From the NCBI RefSeq assembly GCF_000600295.1, contig NZ_JEMG01000001.1, positions 3,725,800-3,789,799 of the forward strand: DNA of 64,000 bases, written 5' to 3'. The notes below the pieces were generated by a model. The model saw nothing but the letters and a program-made list of their open reading frames with translations, did no database searches and had not been told where the DNA came from. Shown one piece after another: positions 37,387-45,083 of this stretch. The number at the start of each line of letters is the position of its first letter. Within the stretch, counting starts at the first letter, position 1. The translations under genes and the position numbers were made by a program. The DNA comes from Hylemonella gracilis str. Niagara R (lineage in GTDB: Bacteria > Pseudomonadota > Gammaproteobacteria > Burkholderiales > Burkholderiaceae_C).

Positions 37387-38367
37387 TCAGTGGCCACCGG
37401 CCTTGTCCACGCGCAGACGCGGGTCCACGGCGAAGTACAGCAGGTCCACGATCAGGTTGATGATCACGAAGATCAGCGCGGTCAGGCAGAGGTAAGCCGC
37501 CATGACGGGGATGTCGGCGAAGGTGACCGCCTGGATGAAGAGCAGGCCCATGCCCGGCCACTGGAACACGGTCTCGGTGATGATGGCGAAGGCGATCAGG
37601 CCGCCCAGTTGCAGGCCGGTGATGGTCATCACGGGCACCAGGGTGTTCTTGAGCGCGTGGCCGAAATGCACCACGCGGTTGCTGAGGCCACGCGCGCGGG
37701 CGAACTTGATGTAGTCGGTGCGCAGCACCTCCAGCATCTCGGCACGCACCAGGCGCATGATGAGCGTGAGCTGGAAGATGGCCAGGGTGACGGCCGGCAG
37801 GATGACATGACGCCAGCCCTTGGCCGTGATCAGGCCACTGCTCCACCAACCCCATTGCACCACCTCGCCTCGCCCGAAGCTGGGCAACCAGCCCAGCGTA
37901 ACGGCGAACACCAGGATGAGCAGGATGCCGATCAGGAAGGTGGGCAGCGACACGCCCAGCAGCGAGATCGTCATGAACACCTGGCTGGTGAAGCTGCCGC
38001 GCCGCAGCGCGGCATACACCCCCATGGGCACGCCAACCAGCAAGGACAGCAGACCGGCGACAAAAACCAGTTCCAGTGTGGCGGGCAGGCGCTCGGCGAT
38101 CAGGCCCGAGACCTGCACCCCCTGGCGCAGGCTCACGCCAAACTCACCCTGGATCGCATGGGCCAGGAAATGCCAGAACTGGACGAAGAACGGCTGGTCC
38201 AGCCCCAGCTCGGCGCGCAGGCGACGCACCTGCTCGGGCGTTGCGTCCTGGCCCAGCAGGTAGACGATGGGGTCGCCGACATACTGGAACAGCAGGAAGG
38301 AGATGAAGGCGACGGCGGCCATGACCACCCCCGCCTGGGCCAGGCGTCTGACGATGTACGCGAACAC
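37387..38367 (-). CDS. Peptide/nickel-type ABC permease (DppB-like)
   Basis: A 326-residue permease with six membrane segments, the usual start MFAYIVRRLAQAGVV, the LGLDQPFFVQFWHFLAHAIQ loop, and the EAA loop YIKFARARGLSNRVVHFGHAL. It pairs with the DppC-like permease to form the membrane channel. It follows the binding-protein gene by 18 bp. Confidence 0.94.
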   Translation of the reverse strand: MFAYIVRRLAQAGVVMAAVAFISFLLFQYVGDPIVYLLGQDATPEQVRRLRAELGLDQPFFVQFWHFLAHAIQGEFGVSLRQGVQVSGLIAERLPATLELVFVAGLLSLLVGVPMGVYAALRRGSFTSQVFMTISLLGVSLPTFLIGILLILVFAVTLGWLPSFGRGEVVQWGWWSSGLITAKGWRHVILPAVTLAIFQLTLIMRLVRAEMLEVLRTDYIKFARARGLSNRVVHFGHALKNTLVPVMTITGLQLGGLIAFAIITETVFQWPGMGLLFIQAVTFADIPVMAAYLCLTALIFVIINLIVDLLYFAVDPRLRVDKAGGH

Positions 38368-38385
38368 GCAACAGTCCCGACGAGA

Positions 38386-39957
38386 TCAATTGACCTTGAT
38401 GAGGCGCCAGTCGAGGCGGTTGTCCGCGCGATGCACGACCTCGATGTTGCTCTTCATCGCCCAGGGAATGACCTGGTTGTGCAGCGGAATGTGCGCCACT
38501 TCGTCGTTCTGCAGCTGCAAGGCCTCGGTCAGCAGGCGCAGGCGGGCGTTCAGGTCGATCTCGGCCTTGGCCTTGTCGATCAGCGCGTCCATCTTGGGGT
38601 TGCTGTAACGGCCCAGGTTGTAGTTGCCGTCACCGCCTTCACCCACCGTGCGCACCAGCGACTGCAGGGAGTACATGGCGTCGAAGGTCGGCACGCCCCA
38701 GCCCAGCATGTAGATGCTGGCCTCGTGGCGCTGGATCATCGGGAAGTACGTCACCAGCGGCAGGGTGCGCAGCTTGGCCTTGACGCCGATGCGCGCCCAC
38801 ATGGCGGTCACGGCCTGGCAGATGGCTTCGTCGTTGATGTAGCGGTTGTTCGGGCAGGCGAAGTCCACCTCGAAACCGTCCTTGTAACCGGCTTCGGCCA
38901 GCAGCCGCTGGGCTGCGGCCACGTCATAGGGGTGACGCTTGTGCACGGACTCGGTCCAGCCAGCCACCTGCGGCGCCACCAGTGCGCCGGTGGGCTCGCC
39001 CAGGCCGCGCATGGTCACGCGCGCGATGGCGGCGGTGTCGATGGCTTGGTAGAGGGCCTTGCGCACGCGCAGGTCCTTGAGCGGGTTCTTGCCCTTGACG
39101 CTGCTGCCAACCAGCTCGTCGCGATGCTGGTCCATGCCGAAGAAGACGGTGCGGTTCTCCACCCCGTCCAGGACCTTCAGACCAGCCTGACCGCGCACAC
39201 GCGGCAAATCCTGTGGGCTGGGGTCAAGCACGAAATCCACCTCGCCCGACAGCAGGGCGGCCATGCGGGTGGCAACGGCGCGCACCGGGGTGTAGACGAT
39301 CTCGGTCACATTGGTGGGCGCGGTGCCCCACCAGTTCGGGTTCTTGCTCAGGACCATGCGTTGGTCTGGCACCCATTCCTTGAGCATGTAGGGACCGGTG
39401 CCATTGGCGTTGCGGTGGGCGAAGTTCTCTTCCGGAACCTTGATGTCCTTGGGCGCCACCGAGTTGTTCTTCTCGGCCCAGGCCTTGCTCATCATGCGCA
39501 GCTCGGTCATCTGGTTGAGCAGCACTGGGTTGGGTGCCTTGGTGAACACGTCGATGGTGTTGGCATTGACCTTGACCACGCGATCGATGCCCTGGATGAA
39601 GGGCGTGAAGTTGGAAGTCGGCGCCATGGCGCGCTGCAGGGAGAACACGGCATCGTCGGCCGTGAAGGCCGAGCCGTCGTGGAACTTGACGCCCGTGCGC
39701 AGGGTCACGCGCAACTGGGTCGGCGTGACCTGGGTCCAGGCCGTGGCCAGCACGGGCTCGACCTTGAAGGTGCGGCTGTTGTAATAGACCAGACTTTCGT
39801 AGACGGCGGCATGGATGCCGCTTTGCAGCGCATTGTTCTGAGAGTGGATGTCCCAGGTCGCGATGTCACTCGCGCTGGACCACTTGAAGGTCTTGGCTTG
39901 CAGCCCGGTGGAACCGATGACGCATGCGGCCAACAGAACAAACAGTTTCAATTTCAT
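38386..39957 (-). CDS. ABC transporter periplasmic binding protein, SBP family 5
   Basis: A 523-residue solute-binding protein, first gene of the five-gene operon. The signal peptide is KLFVLLAACVIGSTGLQA; the mature protein starts KTFKWSSASDIATWDIHSQN and has LRTGVKFHDGSAFTADDAVFS, the typical family 5 signature, and GTGPYMLKEW. Family 5 proteins bind oligopeptides, dipeptides, nickel, glutathione or opines; the ligand cannot be told here. Confidence 0.93.
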   Translation of the reverse strand: MKLKLFVLLAACVIGSTGLQAKTFKWSSASDIATWDIHSQNNALQSGIHAAVYESLVYYNSRTFKVEPVLATAWTQVTPTQLRVTLRTGVKFHDGSAFTADDAVFSLQRAMAPTSNFTPFIQGIDRVVKVNANTIDVFTKAPNPVLLNQMTELRMMSKAWAEKNNSVAPKDIKVPEENFAHRNANGTGPYMLKEWVPDQRMVLSKNPNWWGTAPTNVTEIVYTPVRAVATRMAALLSGEVDFVLDPSPQDLPRVRGQAGLKVLDGVENRTVFFGMDQHRDELVGSSVKGKNPLKDLRVRKALYQAIDTAAIARVTMRGLGEPTGALVAPQVAGWTESVHKRHPYDVAAAQRLLAEAGYKDGFEVDFACPNNRYINDEAICQAVTAMWARIGVKAKLRTLPLVTYFPMIQRHEASIYMLGWGVPTFDAMYSLQSLVRTVGEGGDGNYNLGRYSNPKMDALIDKAKAEIDLNARLRLLTEALQLQNDEVAHIPLHNQVIPWAMKSNIEVVHRADNRLDWRLIKVN

Positions 39958-40043
39958 CGCGGATCACCTCGAAGTTGTGAAGCCCGGACAATGCAATAAC
40001 CGCGCCAAACCGGCATCGGTAGTTCACCGGAGAGTACGAAGAT

Positions 40044-41780
40044 TCAGAGTCCGGTCTTGGGTCCATGCCCGCGCGCGCGTCCGTGCAGGAGCTGATGCAG
40101 CACATGGTCCGTCATGCCGCGGGCCAGTTCATGCTCACCCAGGAAGACCGTGCCCTGCGTTTCCTTCTGTAGCAATTCGGCTTCTTCGTCATTGTGAGTG
40201 CGTAGCACCACCTGGATCTCGGGGTTGAGTTGGCGCGCGATGTCGACCATCTGGCGCACGTTCACGACATCGGGAATGGCGATGACCAGCATGGCCGCGC
40301 GCGTCACATGGGCCTGGATCAACACCTCCGGCGTCTGGGCGTCGCCACTGACAGCCGGCACGCCTTTCTTGCGCAAGGCATCCACGATTTCACGGTTCTG
40401 CTCGGCCACCACATAAGGAATGTGGTTATCGCTCAGGCTGCGCGCGATGCGGCGGCCCACGCGCCCGTATCCCACCAGCACCACCTGCTTGGTCAGCAGG
40501 CGCGGGTCGGTCGTCATGGGCAGTTCGGACAGCGGATCGTCGCGCAACTCCAGGCGACGCGCGAACTCGGAACGCGCCAGCAGCCAGCGCCGGATCGGAT
40601 CGACCGCGGCGAACAGCGAAGCGTTGAGCGCGATCGAGATCAGGGCGCCGGCCAGCACCAGGCTTTGCCCCTCGGGCGGCATCATGTTGAGCGCCACACC
40701 CATGCCGGCCAGGATGAAGGAGAACTCGCCGATCTGCGCCAGGCTGGCGCCCACGGTCAGCGCGGTGTTGAAGGGGTAACGGAACAGCAACACGAGCGCC
40801 ACGGCGGCCACCGTCTTGCCGACCAGGATGATGGCCACCACGGCCAGCAGCCTGAAGGGTTGCTCGATGACGACGGCCGGGTCGAACAGCATGCCCACCG
40901 AGACGAAGAAGAGGACGGCGAAGGCGTCGCGCAGGGGCAGGGACTCGTCGGCCGCGCGATGGCTGAACTCGGATTCACGCATCATCATGCCGGCGAAGAA
41001 GGCGCCCAACGCGAAGGACACGTCGAACAGCGTGCCGGCGAAGAAAGCCACGCCCACCGCCACGGCCACGACGCTGAGCGTGAACAACTCGCGCGAACCG
41101 GTGCGCGACACCCACCAGAGCAGGCGCGGCAGCACGCGCCGCCCCACCACCAGCATCAGCACGATGAAGGCCGTCACCTTGGCCAGGGTGATGCCCACCG
41201 TGGTCCAGATGTCGCTCGCGGAAATGGCGTGGGCCGCGCCCGGGGTCGGGGGGGCCAGCACCTCGGCCACAGCAGGCAGCAGCACCAGGACCATCACCAT
41301 CACCAAGTCCTCGACCACCAGCCAGCCCACGGCGATCTGGCCATTGACGGACTTGAGCAGGTTCTTGGCTTCCAACGCCCGCAGCAAAACCACAGTGCTG
41401 GCCACGGAGAGACAGAGGCCGAAGACCAGCGAACCGCCCAAGCCCCAATCCCAGAACCAGGAGACCCCCATGCCCAGGGCGGTGGCCACCGCGATCTGCA
41501 CCAGGGCGCCCGGCAAGGCGATGCGGCGCACCGCCATCAGATCCTTCAGGGAAAAGTGCAGGCCCACGCCGAACATCAGCAGCATCACGCCGATTTCGGC
41601 CAACTGCCCGGCCAGGCCCACGTCGGCGACGAACCCCGGTGAATTCGGCCCGACCACGATGCCGGCGACCAGATACCCCACCAGTGGCGGCATGTGGAGC
41701 TTGCTGGCCAAAAGGCCCAGCACCATGGCGATCCCGAAACCGAAGGCGATGGTGGCGATCAGACTGACGTCGTGGGGCAT
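40044..41780 (-). CDS. CPA2-family cation/proton antiporter with TrkA-N domain (YbaL/KefB-like)
   Basis: A 578-residue protein. About the first 390 residues form a twelve-helix CPA2 transporter (MPPLVGYLVAGIVVGP, LLMFGVGLHFSLKDL, VGWLVVEDLVMVMVLVLLP, ALGAFFAGMMMRESEFSHRA). The last 170 residues are a cytosolic RCK/TrkA-N nucleotide-binding domain (QVVLVGYGRVGRRIARSL; PAVSGDAQTPEVL). It is expected to exchange K+ or Na+ for protons under ligand control. It resembles YbaL more than KefC, and no KefF/KefG ancillary gene is adjacent. Confidence 0.92.
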   Translation of the reverse strand: MPHDVSLIATIAFGFGIAMVLGLLASKLHMPPLVGYLVAGIVVGPNSPGFVADVGLAGQLAEIGVMLLMFGVGLHFSLKDLMAVRRIALPGALVQIAVATALGMGVSWFWDWGLGGSLVFGLCLSVASTVVLLRALEAKNLLKSVNGQIAVGWLVVEDLVMVMVLVLLPAVAEVLAPPTPGAAHAISASDIWTTVGITLAKVTAFIVLMLVVGRRVLPRLLWWVSRTGSRELFTLSVVAVAVGVAFFAGTLFDVSFALGAFFAGMMMRESEFSHRAADESLPLRDAFAVLFFVSVGMLFDPAVVIEQPFRLLAVVAIILVGKTVAAVALVLLFRYPFNTALTVGASLAQIGEFSFILAGMGVALNMMPPEGQSLVLAGALISIALNASLFAAVDPIRRWLLARSEFARRLELRDDPLSELPMTTDPRLLTKQVVLVGYGRVGRRIARSLSDNHIPYVVAEQNREIVDALRKKGVPAVSGDAQTPEVLIQAHVTRAAMLVIAIPDVVNVRQMVDIARQLNPEIQVVLRTHNDEEAELLQKETQGTVFLGEHELARGMTDHVLHQLLHGRARGHGPKTGL

Positions 41781-41936
41781 GCGTGCGCTCTCAAAAAAGG
41801 AGCAAATCGGTGATTGGGGATGAGGACCAAAGATAACCGACTTTTCCCGCGTCCACGCGATCCCGCCGCCCTTGGCGCCCCACCGAAAAGTGTGCCGCCG
41901 CCGAAGCGACCCGATCTTGGCTGACCGAAACCAGGG

Positions 41937-42293
41937 TTATGGGCGGAGGCCCTCGCCGTCACGGGCGTTGCCCAGCGGTGGCGGCAAGGCGTCGCCCGCG
42001 CGACGACGGCGGAACAGCGCGGCCCGCGCCAGCACGATGGTGGTCACCGGCGCGGTGATGGACAGGATGATGATGATCAGCCAGACATGCAAGGACAGCC
42101 CGCCCGCGCGCGCCGAGAAATGAACGATGGAGGCCAGGGTCACGATCCAGGCGGCCAGCGTGGAAGCCAGGGCGGGCGCGTGCATGCGCGTAAAGAAGTC
42201 CGGCAGGCGCCACAGACCCAGGCCGGCGGCCAGCACCACCACGCCGCTGAGCAACAGCAAGGCGGCGACCAGGTAGTCACTCCAGGGCGTCAT
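41937..42293 (-). CDS. mrpG: Mrp Na+/H+ antiporter subunit G
   Basis: A 118-residue subunit with three membrane segments, including VVLAAGLGLWRLPDFFTRMHAPALASTL (quoted in part), the MnhG/PhaG signature. It is the last gene of the Mrp operon; its start overlaps the mrpF stop as ATGA. The Mrp complex resembles the membrane arm of complex I and supports Na+ and pH homeostasis. Confidence 0.94.
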   Translation of the reverse strand: MTPWSDYLVAALLLLSGVVVLAAGLGLWRLPDFFTRMHAPALASTLAAWIVTLASIVHFSARAGGLSLHVWLIIIILSITAPVTTIVLARAALFRRRRAGDALPPPLGNARDGEGLRP

Positions 42294-42577
42294 TCGATCA
42301 CCTCACCACGCAGCAGGAACTTGGCCAGCGCCAGAGAACCCACGAAGCCGAACAGCACCATCAGAAAGGCCCCCTCGAAGTACATGCTGCTGTCGTAGCG
42401 TATGGCCAGCGCGAGCATGACCAGCATGCCGACGACGTAGATGAAATCCAGCGCCAGCACCCGGTCTTGGGCGCTGGGGCCCCGCAGGAGGCGCAACAAG
42501 CCCAGCCCCATGGCCAGGACGTAGAGCACCAAGGTGGCGGCGATGGCGTAAGTGAGCAGCGGACTCATGGCGCTCAT
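42290..42577 (-). CDS. mrpF: Mrp Na+/H+ antiporter subunit F
   Basis: A 95-residue subunit with three membrane segments and the MnhF-type sequence RLLRGPSAQDRVLALDFIYV. Four-base overlaps at both ends indicate coupled translation with mrpE and mrpG. Confidence 0.94.
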   Translation of the reverse strand: MSAMSPLLTYAIAATLVLYVLAMGLGLLRLLRGPSAQDRVLALDFIYVVGMLVMLALAIRYDSSMYFEGAFLMVLFGFVGSLALAKFLLRGEVIE

Positions 42578-43065
42578 GGCAGGATCTCCAGCAAGGGTTG
42601 CTCGTAGCGGGTCTTGTAGTGGTGAATGAACGCGGCGTCGTCGCCGACCACGTCAAAGACATGCAGCAGCAGTCGGCTGCGGTCCGGGGCCAGCTCGCAC
42701 CAGACCGTGCCGGGAATCACCGAAGTGATCATGGCCAGCGCGGCCAGGGCGTGGTCGTTGCGCAGGTCCAGCGGTACCACGACAAAGCGGCTGATCGGGG
42801 GCGCACGACGCGCACCCAGCACGCCCCGCGCAACGTCAAGCCCGGACCCCACCACGTCGCCGCCGACGCGCAGGATCAGGCGCACCAGCAGCAGCGGTCG
42901 GCGCACCCGGGGAGCGGCCGGGCGCAAGGGTGCGGCAAGCACGGGCAACACCAGCGCCAACAGCAAGCCCAGCAAGAGATTGCCGGGGCTGAGGCTGCGG
43001 TTCAGCATGAGCCACAAGGCCAGCAGACCAGCCGAGAGCAAGGGCGCAGGAAACCAACGCTTCAT
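42574..43065 (-). CDS. mrpE: Mrp Na+/H+ antiporter subunit E
   Basis: A 163-residue subunit: two N-terminal membrane segments (LLSAGLLALWLMLNRSLSPGNLLLGLLLA, quoted in part) and the MnhE cytosolic part with ALAMITSVIPGTVWCELAPD and a C-terminal FIHHYKTRYEQPL. Overlaps neighbours by four bases. Confidence 0.94.
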   Translation of the reverse strand: MKRWFPAPLLSAGLLALWLMLNRSLSPGNLLLGLLLALVLPVLAAPLRPAAPRVRRPLLLVRLILRVGGDVVGSGLDVARGVLGARRAPPISRFVVVPLDLRNDHALAALAMITSVIPGTVWCELAPDRSRLLLHVFDVVGDDAAFIHHYKTRYEQPLLEILP

Positions 43066-44741
43066 GGCCGGACCTCCTGTCCCTGTTGCGCGGCGATGGA
43101 TGGCGAGGGCAGAGGCCGCGCCGACATCACTGCCCCGATGTAGTGGCCGGGCGCATGCAGGGTCGCGGCCGTCTTGCGCATGTAGTCCAGAGCCGGCCCG
43201 CCCTGCATCACCAGGGTCAGCCCCCCGGCCAGCAGCAGGCCAATGGGCAAGGTCTCGGCCACGCGCAGCCGCGGCGAGGGCCGCGCCTCGGCGGTCCAGA
43301 AATGTCGCATGCCGATGCGCAGCAGGGCCGTGGCGGCCATCAGGCCCGACAGCAGCAGCAGCGCGAACAGCGCCCAGGCCGCCGGACGCTGCAATTCGAG
43401 CAGGGCCGTCAGCATGGCCAGCTTGGCCACGAAACCCGACAGCGGCGGCAGGCCACTGACCACCAGTGCACAGACCGCGAAGGTCAATCCCAGGAAAGCC
43501 AGGGCGGCCGGAATGGCGCGGCCGATCAGCACCTCCTCGTCGTCGTCGAGGTTGACGCCCGGCAAGGGCTCGGACGCGATGAAGGCCGGCAGGGTGTCCT
43601 GGCCGTCGTCGATTTCTTCCGGACCCAGTTCAACCTGGCGCGCGCGCTCCAGCAGTTCCACCAGCAGGAAGAGCGCGGCGGCGGCCAGCGTGGAGCTGGC
43701 CAGGTAGAACAGCGCGCCCCCGGCCAGCGCCGAACTACCGAAGCCGAAGGCCGCCAGCAGCGTGCCCGAGGAAGCGATCACACTGTAGGCCGCGAAACGC
43801 CCCAGTTGCTGCGAGGCCAGCATGCCCACGGCGGCAAAAGCCAGGGTGGCCACGCCGCCCCAGACCAGGACCGCGCCCCCGAAGGGCTCGCCACCACCGG
43901 CCTCGGCCGGAAAGCACAGGGTCCACAGGCGCAGCACCGCATACACACCCACCTTGGTCAGGATGGCGAACAACGCCGCCACCGGCGCACTGGCCGCGCC
44001 ATAGGCACTCGGCAGCCAGAAGTTCAAGGGCCAGAGCGCGGCCTTGGCCAGGAAGGCCACGGCCAGGATGGCCGCGCCCGCGTGCAACAGGCCGCGGTCG
44101 GCCACGGGCACCAGGGGCAGCTTGGCCGCGATGTCGGCCATGTTGAGCGTGCCCGTGACGCCGTAGAGCACGGCAACGCCGATCAGGAACAGCAGCGAGG
44201 CCACCAGATTGACCACGATGTAATGCAGGCCCGCGCGCACGCGCGGTGCGCCCCCGCCGTGCAGCAGCAGGCCGTAGCTTGCCGCGAGCAGCACCTCGAA
44301 GAACACGAAGAGGTTGAACAGATCGGCCGTCAGGAAGGCACCATACAAACCCATGAGCTGCAGCTGGAACAGCACGTGGAAGTACACGCCCGCCTGGTGC
44401 CAGCGCGCCAAGGCATAGAGCAGGGAGGCCAGGCCGATGCAACCGGTGAGCACCAGCATCAGGGCCGAGAGCCGGTCCGCCACCAGCACGATGCCAAAAG
44501 GCACGGGCCAGTTGCCAGGCAGGTAGACGCCGAAGGCCAAGGGCAGCTCCCGCGCGTGCACCTGCAGCAGGAGATGCGCAGCCAGCAGCAGTCCACCCAG
44601 TGTAGAAACGAGGTTGACCACGGACTTGAGCCGTCGCTGCCCCTCGCCCAGCATCAGCATGAGCGCGGCCGTCGCCAACGGCAGCAGCACCGGCGCGGCG
44701 ACGAGGTGCGGGGCCATCGACAAGGAAAGCAGGTCTGTCAC
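43062..44741 (-). CDS. mrpD: Mrp Na+/H+ antiporter subunit D
   Basis: A 559-residue proton-pumping-type subunit related to NuoM/NuoN, with about fourteen membrane segments. It shows FVFFEVLLAASYGLLLHGG with the key membrane Glu, FLAKAALWPLNFWLPSAYGAA with the conserved Lys, and PLSGFVAKLAML. A charged loop of about 40 residues (ELGPEEIDDGQDTLPAF) lies between late helices. Overlaps mrpC and mrpE by four bases. Confidence 0.94.
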   Translation of the reverse strand: MTDLLSLSMAPHLVAAPVLLPLATAALMLMLGEGQRRLKSVVNLVSTLGGLLLAAHLLLQVHARELPLAFGVYLPGNWPVPFGIVLVADRLSALMLVLTGCIGLASLLYALARWHQAGVYFHVLFQLQLMGLYGAFLTADLFNLFVFFEVLLAASYGLLLHGGGAPRVRAGLHYIVVNLVASLLFLIGVAVLYGVTGTLNMADIAAKLPLVPVADRGLLHAGAAILAVAFLAKAALWPLNFWLPSAYGAASAPVAALFAILTKVGVYAVLRLWTLCFPAEAGGGEPFGGAVLVWGGVATLAFAAVGMLASQQLGRFAAYSVIASSGTLLAAFGFGSSALAGGALFYLASSTLAAAALFLLVELLERARQVELGPEEIDDGQDTLPAFIASEPLPGVNLDDDEEVLIGRAIPAALAFLGLTFAVCALVVSGLPPLSGFVAKLAMLTALLELQRPAAWALFALLLLSGLMAATALLRIGMRHFWTAEARPSPRLRVAETLPIGLLLAGGLTLVMQGGPALDYMRKTAATLHAPGHYIGAVMSARPLPSPSIAAQQGQEVRP

Positions 44742-45082
44742 GGGCGCTCCTCCCGGCCATCCACATGGTCACCGCCCGAGAGTCCCCGCAGCGCGAGCAG
44801 CACCACCAGGAACAGGGCCGTGGTCGCGAAACCGATCACGATGGCGGTCAGCACCAGGGACTGCGGCAGCGGATCGGTGTAGTTCTCGAGCGTGGCGGCC
44901 AGGCCCGGCACCACGATGGGCTCCTTGTCGATGGCCAGGCTGCCCACGCTGAAGATGAAAAGGTTGATGGCATAGGACAGCAGGGACAGACCGATCAGCA
45001 CCTGGAAGGTGCGCGGACGCAGCAGCAGCCAGACGCCGGAGCCGGCCATGATGCCGATGGCGATGGAGATCACGACTTCCAT
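44738..45082 (-). CDS. mrpC: Mrp Na+/H+ antiporter subunit C
   Basis: A 114-residue subunit related to NuoK with three membrane segments (VISIAIGIMAGSGVWLLL; QVLIGLSLLSYAINLFIFSVG; LVLTAIVIGFATTALFLVVLL, the last given in part). The frame is open upstream through the repeat at the mrpA end; ATG 45082 is chosen because it begins MEVVISIAIG, one base after the mrpA stop. Confidence 0.94.
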   Translation of the reverse strand: MEVVISIAIGIMAGSGVWLLLRPRTFQVLIGLSLLSYAINLFIFSVGSLAIDKEPIVVPGLAATLENYTDPLPQSLVLTAIVIGFATTALFLVVLLALRGLSGGDHVDGREERP

Positions 45083-45083
45083 G